64,000 bases of DNA from Flavobacterium cyanobacteriorum (GTDB taxonomy: Bacteria > Bacteroidota > Bacteroidia > Flavobacteriales > Flavobacteriaceae), in NCBI RefSeq assembly GCF_002251835.1, contig NZ_NOXV01000304.1, positions 26,144 through 90,143 on the forward strand, read 5' to 3'. The notes beneath the pieces were generated by a model. That model had not been told where the DNA came from and did no database searches. It saw only the letters and a list, made by a program, of their open reading frames with translations. This document shows, in pieces, positions 44,702-53,790 of this stretch. Numbering within the stretch: the first letter of the stretch is position 1; every line of letters starts with the position of its first letter. A program made the position numbers and the translations under genes.

Positions 44702-45714
44702 TGATTAAAAGATTGTTGTACCTGGGATATTATTACAAAGAGCTTGATAAAGCCAAGTTCAGCAGGTTTGTAGATTATGTGCACAGGCAGCACGGTATAT
44801 CAAAACCCAAAATATACGCTGACATGATAGCAGCCTCGCTAAAGTACAATGTATCATTTATAGATTATTTTCTTTTCCGTTTTTACCAGAATACCCCGCA
44901 GGTAAGGGATACCTATGCCGGGACTGGCTTTATGTATGAATACCAGCTGCAGATGAACCCTAAAAAATACAGGGACGTGCTGGAAGACAAACTTCGTTTT
45001 CTGGAAGTTTATAAAGAGTTTGTACTTCATGATTACGCTTCTCTCACGCAGATGCAGGCAGATAAAAATATTGCGGAAAGGCTGCTGGCAAACATGTCAG
45101 GCAAAGTGGTGCTCAAGGGCTCAACCGGCCAATGCGGCAGGGGGATTGAGGTACGTAGTGCAAAAGATTTTACACCTGATACCCTGATTGCAAGGCTTAA
45201 GGAGATGAATAATGATTATGTGGAAGAGTTTGTGATGCAGCATCCTGAGCTTAATAATTTATCACCTTCGGGGCTTAATACAGTGAGGATTTTTACCCAG
45301 CTTGATGGCGAAGATAACGTGGTTATACTTGGCTGCAGGCTTCGCATAACGATTAATTCTGCAGTTGATAACCTGGCAGCCGGTAATGTAGCAGCTCCTG
45401 TCAATACAGAAACAGGTATTGTGGAAGGGCCGGGAGTTTATAGTGATATTACTAAAGAAGATATAGATGTGCATCCCGTAACAGGTGTAAGCATAACCGG
45501 GTTTAAGGTCCCCTATTGGCAGGAAACCATAGCCATGGTTAAAAAAGCATCACTGCTTGATAAACGCAACAGGTCGGTAGGATGGGACGTTGCCATTACA
45601 GAAAAGGGCCCTGAGCTTATAGAAGGCAACCATAACTGGTGTAAGCTGCTGTATCAGTTGCCCGTAAAAAAGGGACTAAAGCTGGTACTCACTTCGTATC
45701 AGCATAAAAAGTAG
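44701..45714 (+). CDS. Sugar-transfer-associated ATP-grasp protein
   Basis: This 337-residue protein overlaps the PGT stop by one base. It has an ATP-grasp-like core: VVLKGSTGQCGRGIEV (nucleotide loop), LNTVRIFTQL, and LIEGNHNWCKLLYQLP with the metal-binding Glu/Asn. It matches the family found beside sugar transferases in polysaccharide loci. It probably forms an amide or ester on a sugar or lipid-linked glycan, for example adding an amino acid; no substrate is known. Confidence 0.78.
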   Translation: MIKRLLYLGYYYKELDKAKFSRFVDYVHRQHGISKPKIYADMIAASLKYNVSFIDYFLFRFYQNTPQVRDTYAGTGFMYEYQLQMNPKKYRDVLEDKLRFLEVYKEFVLHDYASLTQMQADKNIAERLLANMSGKVVLKGSTGQCGRGIEVRSAKDFTPDTLIARLKEMNNDYVEEFVMQHPELNNLSPSGLNTVRIFTQLDGEDNVVILGCRLRITINSAVDNLAAGNVAAPVNTETGIVEGPGVYSDITKEDIDVHPVTGVSITGFKVPYWQETIAMVKKASLLDKRNRSVGWDVAITEKGPELIEGNHNWCKLLYQLPVKKGLKLVLTSYQHKK

Positions 45715-45785
45715 GCTGCTTTTTCTGGGGAGAAAATATTCAGAAAAATTAACAGGTGCACTACAACAAATAGTATTTGCAGTAA

Positions 45786-46412
45786 ATGAAAGATCTTATA
45801 ATAATAGGCGCCGGCAATGTAGGCGGATATATTTCCTATAACATTGCTGATTTTCAAGGCTATAGGGTGCTCGGCTTCCTTGATGATAATATTGAAAAAC
45901 AGGGGAAAATGATGTATGGCAGGACAGTGCTGGGGCCCTGCAGTAGTATTGATAATTATATTGGGGATACACCTTTGCACGTTGTTATTGGTATTGCCAA
46001 TCCTGTTGCTAAAAAAAAGATTGCCCTTTTACTCAAAGATAAAAATGTCTTTTTCCCAAACCTTATTGCCAGGAACGTCTGGTTATCAGCCCAGGTACAG
46101 AAAGGAAAGGGTATCATAATATATCCTGGGGTTTCGGTAAATTATGAAACACAGCTCGGTGATTTTGTAATCATCAACATGAATTGTGCCATTGGCCATA
46201 ACTGCAAAATTGCTTCCTATGCTACACTGGCTCCCGGCGTTAACTTAGCTGGCTTTACACAGATTGGAGAAACAGCCGAAATAGGCATAGGCGTGTCCAC
46301 AAGGCAGGGTGTTATCATTGGCGAAAATGCTGTTGTAGGAGGACAGTCAATGATACTAAATGACGTTCCTCCCGGTACACGTGTTATGGGGGTACCGGCT
46401 AAAGCAGGATAA
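45786..46412 (+). CDS. pglD: PglD-like UDP-amino-sugar N-acetyltransferase
   Basis: This 208-residue protein has a PglD-type N-terminal domain (LIIIGAGNVGGYISYNIAD) and a hexapeptide beta-helix (about residues 95-205) containing NMNCAIGHNCKIASYATLAPG. With the following aminotransferase and dehydratase it gives the Pgl route to UDP-di-N-acetylbacillosamine. It is a paralog, not a duplicate, of the LegH-like protein at 24648. Confidence 0.85.
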   Translation: MKDLIIIGAGNVGGYISYNIADFQGYRVLGFLDDNIEKQGKMMYGRTVLGPCSSIDNYIGDTPLHVVIGIANPVAKKKIALLLKDKNVFFPNLIARNVWLSAQVQKGKGIIIYPGVSVNYETQLGDFVIINMNCAIGHNCKIASYATLAPGVNLAGFTQIGETAEIGIGVSTRQGVIIGENAVVGGQSMILNDVPPGTRVMGVPAKAG

Positions 46413-46434
46413 AAATATAATCTTACATAAGTAT

Positions 46435-47571
46435 ATGAATACAAAAATATGGCTTTCGTCACCGCATATGGGTGGCAATGAGCAGAAATACGTACGTGAA
46501 GCATTTGATACTAACTGGGTGGCGCCGCTTGGCCCAAATGTTACCGGTTTTGAGCAGGATATTGAAAACTATATTGGTGAGGGTGCTTTTGTAGGCGCGC
46601 TTAGCTCAGGTACCGCTGCCATACACTTAGGGCTGGTACTGCTGGGCATACAGCCCGGAGACGAAGTTATCTGCCAGAGCATGACGTTTTCCGCTTCGGC
46701 TAACCCTATTATGTACCTGGGCGCTACCCCTGTATTTATCGACAGTGAAAAAGACACCTGGAATATATGCCCGGCTGCCCTTGAAGAAGCCATAAAAGAC
46801 AGGACTGCTAAAGGCAAAAAACCTAAAGCAATTATTGCCGTACATTTATACGGAATGCCTTTTAAAGCAGATGAAATAAAAAAAACAGCTGCAAAATATG
46901 GTATCCCGGTACTTGAAGACAGCGCCGAAGCATTAGGCAGCAGCTATAAAGGGCAAAAATGTGGCACATTTGGCGATATAGGCATATTATCATTCAATGG
47001 AAATAAGATTATTACTACTTCTGGTGGGGGTGCTATAGTAACTAAGACTAAAGAAACTAAAGATAAGGCAGTTTTCCTGGCAACCCAGGCCAGGGATAAT
47101 GCGCCTCATTACCAGCACAGTGAAGTTGGGTATAACTACAGGATGAGTAATATATGCGCGGGGATAGGCAGGGGCCAGATGGAAGTGCTTGATGCGCATA
47201 TCAGCCTGCGTAGGGAGATGCATGGTTTTTATAGCAGTATATTTGCATCTAATCCTGCTGTAACGCTACATAAAGAGCCGGATCCCAATTACTATTCCAA
47301 TTACTGGCTTACATCGATTGTCATTGACCCTGAAAAAAGCAACGGCAAAACACGCGAAGGACTACGGCTTGCCATGGAAAGAGATAACATAGAATCACGG
47401 CCACTGTGGAAACCTATGCACCTGCAGCCTGTTTTTGAAAAATATCCTTACTATGGTGGTAAAGTATCGGAAACGTTGTTTGAAAACGGGCTCTGCCTGC
47501 CATCAGGTTCTAACCTTACCAATGATGACAGGCACCGTATAAAAAGGGTCTTAGAAAATTATTTTTTGTGA
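46435..47571 (+). CDS. pglE: PglE-like UDP-4-keto-sugar aminotransferase
   Basis: The ATG at 46435 (MNTKIWLSSPHMGGNEQKYV) is preferred; the longer frame runs back into the acetyltransferase gene. The 378-residue enzyme has the PLP Lys in LSFNGNKIITT (K191) and ALSSGTAAIHLGLVLLGI. It should aminate the PglF product at C4. A 74-base AT-rich gap follows. Confidence 0.88.
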   Translation: MNTKIWLSSPHMGGNEQKYVREAFDTNWVAPLGPNVTGFEQDIENYIGEGAFVGALSSGTAAIHLGLVLLGIQPGDEVICQSMTFSASANPIMYLGATPVFIDSEKDTWNICPAALEEAIKDRTAKGKKPKAIIAVHLYGMPFKADEIKKTAAKYGIPVLEDSAEALGSSYKGQKCGTFGDIGILSFNGNKIITTSGGGAIVTKTKETKDKAVFLATQARDNAPHYQHSEVGYNYRMSNICAGIGRGQMEVLDAHISLRREMHGFYSSIFASNPAVTLHKEPDPNYYSNYWLTSIVIDPEKSNGKTREGLRLAMERDNIESRPLWKPMHLQPVFEKYPYYGGKVSETLFENGLCLPSGSNLTNDDRHRIKRVLENYFL

Positions 47572-47608
47572 TTTTTTTTCTTATACATACCTTAAATGTT
47601 AAATTTTG

Positions 47609-47616
47609 TATATTTA
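47609..47616 (+). promoter_or_regulatory. Possible -7 promoter element before the PglF-like gene
   Basis: TATATTTA differs by one base from TAnnTTTG and lies 30 bases before the GTG start at 47646. TTTTG just before it is shared with the element at 57720. Confidence 0.3.
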
Positions 47617-47645
47617 CAAATAAGGTTTTGACGTAAAATTTAACA

Positions 47646-49631
47646 GTGAATAGAAAAGTAAAAGGCAATATAGTCAATGCTATTGAGCATACGCTTAATA
47701 ATACCAAGTTGTGGCAAACCATACATAATCTTGGTTACCTGCCACGCTGGATTATTTTGCTGCTCGACCTCCTTGTAATTACTGTTACCGGTATACTTTC
47801 CTATGTAATTATATACCGCACCGGTATACTATATGTAAAACCAAAGCTTTATGTTGTAAGCATCCCGGTATACCTGTTTGTAAGCCTGTTTACCTTCAGG
47901 GTTTTCAGGACATATTCAGGCATAATCCGCCATTCATCTTATATAGACGCAGTAAAAATATTTTTCTCACAGTTTACCGCAGCGTTCCTTTTACTTACTT
48001 TCAATACGATTTACAAATATTTTACAGGCCACCTCGTATATTTGAGTATTGGCATCCTGATTAATGCTATTTTCTCCTTTAGCTGCCTCTTTCTCTACAG
48101 GGTGCTTGTAAAGCAATTTTTTGAAAATTACCTTTACAGTTCCCGCAACAACCAGCTTGTAAAAGCAATAATCTATGGTACTGATGCTAATGCCATTGCC
48201 GTCGCAAATGCACTGAAGTCAGAAATGCCGGGCAGGTTCAAGCTGGTAGGCTTTATAGATAAGTTTAGCCAGAACAAGTCAAAAATGATATTGGGGCTTC
48301 CCATTTTGCAGCATAAAAAAAGGACATCAACCCTAATGAGGGTTTTTGGGGCGCACGCACTGATCCTGGCGGATAAAAGCCTTACCAAAGAGGAAAAACT
48401 AAATATAGTTGATGAATGCCTCGAGTTCAGCTACAAAGTTTATACAGTCCCGCTTGTTTCGGACTGGGAAGACCAAAAAGAAATCTCAAAAAAAATTAAA
48501 AATTTCCAGATACAGGACCTTCTGGAACGGAAACCTATCGTACTTGATAACAATAGCATATCACACCAGTTAAAAGGCAAAAAAGTACTGATAACCGGGG
48601 CTGCCGGCTCTATAGGGAGTGAAATTGTTAGGCAGGTAATACAGTTCAATCCCAAAAAAGTGATTATGCTGGACCAGGCCGAAACGCCACTCCACCACCT
48701 TAGGCTTGAAGTAGAAAAAATCCGTACTGATGCACAATTGTTTTCGGTCATCTCTGATGTAAGAAACAAAGGTATGATGGAGAGCGTTTTTGAGAGGTTC
48801 AAGCCAGACGTGGTTTATCATGCGGCGGCTTATAAGCATGTACCACTTATGGAGGAAAACCCCTCACAAGCTATTTTTGTTAATGTTCTGGGGACCAAGA
48901 CCATCGCTGACCTGGCGTGTAAGTATAATACAGGGAGTTTTGTTATGGTATCAACGGATAAAGCAGTAAATCCAAGCAATGTAATGGGGGCCAGCAAACG
49001 CATAGCCGAAAAATACGTGCAATCCCTTCAGAACCATCTTCGGGCTACCGGGAGCGAGTGCGGGACAAAATTTATTACAACCAGATTCGGTAATGTGCTG
49101 GGCTCTAATGGTTCTGTAGTGCCACTTTTTACAAAGCAGATAGAGGAGGGAGGCCCTATTACACTAACACATCCGGACATCATCAGGTATTTTATGACCA
49201 TACCTGAGGCCTGCCAGCTTGTACTTGAAGCAGGATCTATGGGTAAAGGTGGTGAAATTTATATTTTTGATATGGGTAAGCCGGTAAAGATTATTGACCT
49301 TGCCAAAAAAATGATACGCCTGGCAGGTTTTGTGCCCGATAAAGATATTGAAATAAAAATTGTAGGTTTGCGCCCCGGCGAAAAACTATATGAAGAACTT
49401 CTTAATGATACATCCAAAACATTGCCCACACATAATGAGAAAATAATGATAGCCCGCGAAATTTATGAGGAATTCAATGAGTTGCAGGCAAATATTGATG
49501 AACTTATTGTGTTGGCCAATACTTATTCACCACATGAAATAGTACTACTCATGAAAAGAATAGTCCCTGAATTTATCAGTATGAACTCCATTTACAATGA
49601 TTATAATTCAAATATAGCTGTTAAAGAATAA
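47646..49631 (+). CDS. pglF: PglF-like membrane UDP-GlcNAc 4,6-dehydratase
   Basis: This 661-residue protein starts at GTG. It has four N-terminal membrane helices (about residues 30-155), a Rossmann-like linker domain, and a C-terminal SDR domain: KKVLITGAAGSIGSEIVRQV, YHAAAYKHVPLMEENPSQA, the active-site STDKAVNPSNVMGASKR. The domain order is that of PglF and WbpM. It makes UDP-4-keto-6-deoxy-GlcNAc, feeding the PglE- and PglD-like enzymes. Confidence 0.93.
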   Translation: MNRKVKGNIVNAIEHTLNNTKLWQTIHNLGYLPRWIILLLDLLVITVTGILSYVIIYRTGILYVKPKLYVVSIPVYLFVSLFTFRVFRTYSGIIRHSSYIDAVKIFFSQFTAAFLLLTFNTIYKYFTGHLVYLSIGILINAIFSFSCLFLYRVLVKQFFENYLYSSRNNQLVKAIIYGTDANAIAVANALKSEMPGRFKLVGFIDKFSQNKSKMILGLPILQHKKRTSTLMRVFGAHALILADKSLTKEEKLNIVDECLEFSYKVYTVPLVSDWEDQKEISKKIKNFQIQDLLERKPIVLDNNSISHQLKGKKVLITGAAGSIGSEIVRQVIQFNPKKVIMLDQAETPLHHLRLEVEKIRTDAQLFSVISDVRNKGMMESVFERFKPDVVYHAAAYKHVPLMEENPSQAIFVNVLGTKTIADLACKYNTGSFVMVSTDKAVNPSNVMGASKRIAEKYVQSLQNHLRATGSECGTKFITTRFGNVLGSNGSVVPLFTKQIEEGGPITLTHPDIIRYFMTIPEACQLVLEAGSMGKGGEIYIFDMGKPVKIIDLAKKMIRLAGFVPDKDIEIKIVGLRPGEKLYEELLNDTSKTLPTHNEKIMIAREIYEEFNELQANIDELIVLANTYSPHEIVLLMKRIVPEFISMNSIYNDYNSNIAVKE

Positions 49632-49655
49632 AGCCGGTTTGTATCAAAAAAAATA

Positions 49656-49663
49656 TATATTTG
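49656..49663 (+). promoter_or_regulatory. -7 promoter element at the wza-like start codon
   Basis: TATATTTG ends 5 bases before the ATG at 49669. If used, transcription would begin at or next to the start codon, giving a leaderless export-gene mRNA separate from the upstream operon. Confidence 0.5.
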
Positions 49664-49668
49664 TACAC

Positions 49669-50442
49669 ATGAGTTTACACACTAAAATTTATGCTTTTCT
49701 GCTGCTTCTGGCAGCACTTTTCTTTAATTCATGCGCATCTAACAAAGCTATACATTATCTTCAGAATACAAAGGGAATTGCTGCAGAGGGTACACTCTAT
49801 GAAAATACGCTGCAGCCCGATGATAATTTACTTATTACAGTGACAGCTGAAGAACCTGAACTGGCAAAGGATTTTAATCTCATTTACCTTAACATGCAGA
49901 GTAGTGAAAACCGAAATATTGTAGATCCTACTCTTTACAGTTATATCCTTGACCAAAGGGGAGAAATAGATTTTCCTGTATTAGGTAAAATAAAACTGTC
50001 TGGTTTGACAAGGATACAGGCAGAAGAAAAAATAAAACAGCTCCTGAAAAACTATATTGTAAATCCCGGGGTTAATCTCAGGATACTAAATTTTAAAGTG
50101 TCTGTAGTAGGGGAGGTTTCACGTCCCGGGGCAGTACGGGTGACCGGTGACCGGATAACCATACTCGAGGCTTTGAGCGAATGTGGCGATATGACCATTT
50201 ATGGTAAAAGAAAGGAAGTACTTGTAATCAGGGACAAAGATGGCGCTACAACCGTAGCAAGTGTCGATATTACAGATCCCAAACTAATTACTTCACCCTA
50301 TTATTATCTTGCCCACAATGACGTTGTGTATGTTAAACAAAACAGGACAAGGGTAAACTCATCAGTTATAGGGCCCAACCTTACAGTAGGAATCTCAGCA
50401 CTTTCATTAATAGTTACTATAATTGCTTTAAGTACCAGGTAG
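49669..50442 (+). CDS. wza: Wza-like polysaccharide export lipoprotein
   Basis: The start at 49669 gives a lipoprotein signal (MSLHTKIYAFLLLLAALFFN-SC, lipobox Cys about residue 22); the longer frame from a TTG adds 10 unlikely residues. The 257-residue product has the poly-export domain (LQPDDNLLITVTAEEPE, RGEIDFPVLGKIKLSGLTR) and an SLBB-like domain (FKVSVVGEVSRPGAVRV), and a C-terminal hydrophobic helix. It should form the outer-membrane export channel with the Wzc-like kinase. Confidence 0.9.
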   Translation: MSLHTKIYAFLLLLAALFFNSCASNKAIHYLQNTKGIAAEGTLYENTLQPDDNLLITVTAEEPELAKDFNLIYLNMQSSENRNIVDPTLYSYILDQRGEIDFPVLGKIKLSGLTRIQAEEKIKQLLKNYIVNPGVNLRILNFKVSVVGEVSRPGAVRVTGDRITILEALSECGDMTIYGKRKEVLVIRDKDGATTVASVDITDPKLITSPYYYLAHNDVVYVKQNRTRVNSSVIGPNLTVGISALSLIVTIIALSTR

Positions 50443-50446
50443 TATT

Positions 50447-52795
50447 ATGCAGCAACAAAAGGATCTTGTAGGATTATCCCGTTATAATTTAAAAGAAAAT
50501 ATATATAAATATTTATCGCAATGGTATTGGTTTGCTTTAGGTACTATAGCTTGTTTTGTAATTGCCTATACCTACCTTAGATATTCTGTCCCCTTATATA
50601 GTGCTACAGCAACAATATTAGTTAAAGATGATAAAAAGGGGGGGGTAGTGTCAGACCTTGCCATGTTAGGGGATATGGATATGCTCGGGAAAATAAAAAA
50701 TACCGTTGATAACGAGATAGAAATAATCAAATCCCGCACGATAGTTAACTCAGCAATCAAAGAACTTAATCTTCATATAAATTATATTAGCGAAGGCGTT
50801 GTTAAGAAATCTGATTTATATAAAGACAGCCCCATTGAAATTATCTTTGAAGACGAGAAGAATTTCCCCGAGTCTTTACTCCTGAAAGTAGAATATAATA
50901 GTGGAAACCAGTTTATCTTATATAATAACAATGAGCAACTGATTGGACAATATAATTTCGGGCAACAAATTAAATACCAAAAATATTCTTTTACAATTGT
51001 AAATAACCTGAAAAATGATAATCCGTTCAATATCATAATACACATAAAACCTTTAAGCAGGGTAACCAGTAACTTTATGGGCCGGCTTGGAGTAAAACTT
51101 GTTGAAGACCGCACCAGTGTGGTACAATTGTCTTTTATAGATGATAACCGAAAAAGAGCCGAAGATTTCCTCAATAGTGTGATTAATTGTTATAATAATG
51201 ACGCTGTAAAAGACAAGAACTTAATTTTCAGGAATACCAAGAAATTTATTGATGGGAGGCTGGATTCTATTGGTATTGAACTTGACTCTGTTGAAAGGAT
51301 TGCCGAAATATATAAAAAACGAAATGATCTTACCGATCTTGTTGCCCAGGGAGGCCTCTTCCTTCAGAATGCGGCTGATTTCGAAAAATCATTAATAGAA
51401 ACCGAAACCCAGATAAGGATTGTAGATTCACTACGCCAATATGTAGTCAATAACAAAGAAGACCTTATACCTGCAAATGTACTCACAGTATCCTCTGAAG
51501 ACGCCAACAATGCGCCACTACTCATAGAACAGTATAATGCACTCTTGGCAGAAAAGAAAAAATTGCAGTCAACTGCCGGGCCGGAAAACAAAAGAATCAT
51601 AAAAATCAACTCGCAGTTAAGTGCACTTAAACAAAATATAATTTCCAGTATCGACAGGATAAGATCAGGGCTTGAAATTAAGAAAAAGGACCTGGCCGCC
51701 CAGCAAAACCGTATTGCAGGCCGTATCAGTGATTTGCCAAGGCAGGAAAGAGAGTCAAAAGGGATATCGCGCCAACAGGAAATAAAGGAAGCATTGTTTG
51801 TATTCCTGCTTACCAAGAGAGAGGAAACAGCTATATCACTGGCCTCGACATCGCCTAATGCTAAAATTATAGATTCCGCTATGGCTTCTGATACTCCGGT
51901 ATCGCCCAGGCGCAATGTCATTTACCTGGTCGCCTTATTTATGGGGTGCTTAATCCCGTTTGGCATTATTTATATAATAGACCTTCTGGATACTAAAATT
52001 CATGCGGCATCTGACCTTTTAGCTTTAGATATACCTTATTTAGGTGATGTACCCCGTGCCGAAGAAAATAACCAGATCATTACCCTTAACAGCCGTTCCA
52101 GTACGGCAGAATCATTACGTATTATACGCACTAACCTGGAATTTATGCTCAACCAGGTGCCGGCAGGCGTGGCTAAAACTATTTTTGTAACATCTACAAT
52201 TCCCAAAGAAGGCAAAACCTTTATTTCTGTTAACCTTGCCTCTACAATAGCATTATCGGGCAAGCGGGTATTGCTAATGGCAATGGATATCAGGAACCCA
52301 AAGCTTGATGAATATATCAATATTCCTTCAAAAGGTTTGAGTAATTATCTTTCATCTACTGATATCAACTATAAAGACCTGATCATAAAACAGGAGGGCT
52401 TTAAAAATATGTATGTAATGCCTCCGGGAATCATACCGCCCAATCCGGCAGAACTTCTCATGCATCCTAAAGTGGAAGCGCTTTTTGAAGAGCTTAAAAC
52501 TCAATACGACTATATTGTTGTTGATACCGCACCCGTAAGCCTGGTGACCGACACTGTTATTATTGCAAAGTTTGCTCACTGCTTCCTTTATGTAGTGCGT
52601 GCCAACCACCTTGATAAACGTATGCTCGCAATTCCTGAAGGATTATATAAAGACAAAAAACTTCCAAATATGTCTGTCATATTAAATGACTGTGGCATGA
52701 AGAAGGGATATGGCTACGGCTACGGCTACGGTTACGGCTACGGCCCTGAAACCGACAAGAAGAAAACACTTTGGCAACGTATCCTAAAACGATAG
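50447..52795 (+). CDS. wzc: Wzc-like chain-length regulator and BY-type tyrosine kinase
   Basis: This 782-residue protein has two membrane helices flanking a periplasmic Wzz/coiled-coil domain, and a C-terminal kinase with Walker A in STIPKEGKTFISVNLA, an A'-type box VLLMAMDIRNP (first Asp of the usual DxD is Ala) and Walker B YIVVDTAPVSL. The tail holds a Tyr-Gly repeat with six Tyr, the likely autophosphorylation cluster. It begins 4 bases after wza. Such kinases control polymer length and export. Confidence 0.93.
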   Translation: MQQQKDLVGLSRYNLKENIYKYLSQWYWFALGTIACFVIAYTYLRYSVPLYSATATILVKDDKKGGVVSDLAMLGDMDMLGKIKNTVDNEIEIIKSRTIVNSAIKELNLHINYISEGVVKKSDLYKDSPIEIIFEDEKNFPESLLLKVEYNSGNQFILYNNNEQLIGQYNFGQQIKYQKYSFTIVNNLKNDNPFNIIIHIKPLSRVTSNFMGRLGVKLVEDRTSVVQLSFIDDNRKRAEDFLNSVINCYNNDAVKDKNLIFRNTKKFIDGRLDSIGIELDSVERIAEIYKKRNDLTDLVAQGGLFLQNAADFEKSLIETETQIRIVDSLRQYVVNNKEDLIPANVLTVSSEDANNAPLLIEQYNALLAEKKKLQSTAGPENKRIIKINSQLSALKQNIISSIDRIRSGLEIKKKDLAAQQNRIAGRISDLPRQERESKGISRQQEIKEALFVFLLTKREETAISLASTSPNAKIIDSAMASDTPVSPRRNVIYLVALFMGCLIPFGIIYIIDLLDTKIHAASDLLALDIPYLGDVPRAEENNQIITLNSRSSTAESLRIIRTNLEFMLNQVPAGVAKTIFVTSTIPKEGKTFISVNLASTIALSGKRVLLMAMDIRNPKLDEYINIPSKGLSNYLSSTDINYKDLIIKQEGFKNMYVMPPGIIPPNPAELLMHPKVEALFEELKTQYDYIVVDTAPVSLVTDTVIIAKFAHCFLYVVRANHLDKRMLAIPEGLYKDKKLPNMSVILNDCGMKKGYGYGYGYGYGYGPETDKKKTLWQRILKR
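52706..52741 (+). repeat. Hexanucleotide Tyr-Gly coding repeat in the wzc-like tail
   Basis: Six 6-base units, mostly GGCTAC, encode alternating Gly and Tyr. Gain or loss of a unit keeps the frame and changes the number of phosphorylatable Tyr. Confidence 0.85.
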
Positions 52796-52804
52796 ACTTC
52801 ATAT

Positions 52805-52857
52805 AAAAAAAAAATCAACTAACAATTCCGTTTTTACCAGCTAAAAACGGAATTGTT
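52805..52857 (-). terminator. Rho-independent terminator of the phosphatase gene, between convergent genes
   Basis: A perfect 15-bp inverted repeat (arms 52821-52835 and 52843-52857, 7-base loop) is followed on the minus strand by a run of T (plus-strand A run at 52805-52814). One arm and the loop lie inside the last codons of the phosphatase gene. On the plus strand the same stem can also stop wzc transcription, but without a T tract. Confidence 0.85.
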
Positions 52858-53571
52858 GCTTATGGCCCTCTCAAGCGCATCTGTTTTTTTCAGTACTACT
52901 TTATTTTTAAAGGATGCTGCGTGCCTGTTGTGGTGCACATCTGAACCTGTAAAATCTATCATCCCCGCTTCAAGAAGCGCTGTGGCAGCCTCGGCCACCC
53001 CTTTGCCATAATACCCTGTGACAGAGAGCAGGTTAAGCTGTAACAGGCATCCGGCTTTTTTAAGCTTTTTATAATACTCCATATTCCCGTGGTAAAACAC
53101 GTAACGTTCAGGATGGGCCAGCACAGGCACATAATCCCTCAGCCTCAATTCATACAGTATGTCATACAACGGCAATGGAGGGTTCAGGTAAGACATTTCA
53201 ACCAGGACATAATTATCTTTTAGCGTCAAAAGCGGTTCCTCTTTAATAAGGTTAAAGAAAGTATCGTCCATAAAGTATTCCGCAGCAGCTTTAAAAGTAG
53301 CACCTGAAACTCCCTCCCCAAACGATAGCAAAATGTCCTGTTCCAGGGCAGTAATCCCTTCACGGGTATTGTTCCAGACGCCCGTTAGTATATGCGGTGT
53401 CGTGATAAACCGGCTGAAGCCGAGCTCCCTGAGGCTGCCTAACAGCGACCGGGTATCGTCAATATCCTTTGCCCCGTCATCAATACCTGGCAAAAGGTGC
53501 GAGTGGATATCGGTATAGTTATCCGGTATAAGGTCGGCCAGTACCGGCTTCGGCTTGCTGAAAAACAACAC
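52834..53571 (-). CDS. CpsB/YwqE-type tyrosine-protein phosphatase (PHP domain)
   Basis: This 245-residue protein has PHP-type metal motifs: YTDIHSHLLPGIDDGAKD near the N-terminus, FITTPH, ALAHPERYVFY and DFTGSDVHHNRH. CpsB/YwqE enzymes dephosphorylate BY-kinases. It is encoded convergently with the Wzc-like kinase, so it is likely the opposing enzyme even though it is not in the same operon. Confidence 0.9.
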   Translation of the reverse strand: MLFFSKPKPVLADLIPDNYTDIHSHLLPGIDDGAKDIDDTRSLLGSLRELGFSRFITTPHILTGVWNNTREGITALEQDILLSFGEGVSGATFKAAAEYFMDDTFFNLIKEEPLLTLKDNYVLVEMSYLNPPLPLYDILYELRLRDYVPVLAHPERYVFYHGNMEYYKKLKKAGCLLQLNLLSVTGYYGKGVAEAATALLEAGMIDFTGSDVHHNRHAASFKNKVVLKKTDALERAISNNSVFSW

Positions 53572-53660
53572 AGTATAATAATTATAGTTTGCACAAAGAT
53601 AATTGTTATTCCAAGTAATTCAGGTTTGGAGCGGGGATTTAAGCGCATTTTTGTAGCCGT

Positions 53661-53735
53661 ATTTCCTGCTGTCAGCTATATCTCCCCGCTGCCATAAACG
53701 CGGCAGCGGGGAGGATGCCGCTTCCATCAGGGCTA
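53661..53735 (-). repeat. Dispersed hairpin repeat element, copy B
   Basis: On the minus strand this reads TAGCCCTGATGGAAGCGGCA, TCCTCCCCGCTGCC, a short loop, GGCAGCGGGGAG and ATATAGCTGACAGCAGG. It matches copy A at 6336-6406 in order and in most bases; the stem arms carry compensating changes (GCTGCC/GGCAGC here against GCCGC/GCGGC). It lies downstream of the Lnb-like gene in the same orientation. Confidence 0.7.
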
Positions 53736-53790
53736 GGCCTATCAACCTGTATGTATCTGCATTCGCCCCTCCCTCTCTGTAAGAGTTGCT

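Noticed and set aside
17121..52795. Transposase, integrase or tRNA borders for the polysaccharide locus
   Set aside because: None were seen; the locus is flanked by recR on the left and envelope genes on the right, so no mobile-element border is claimed.
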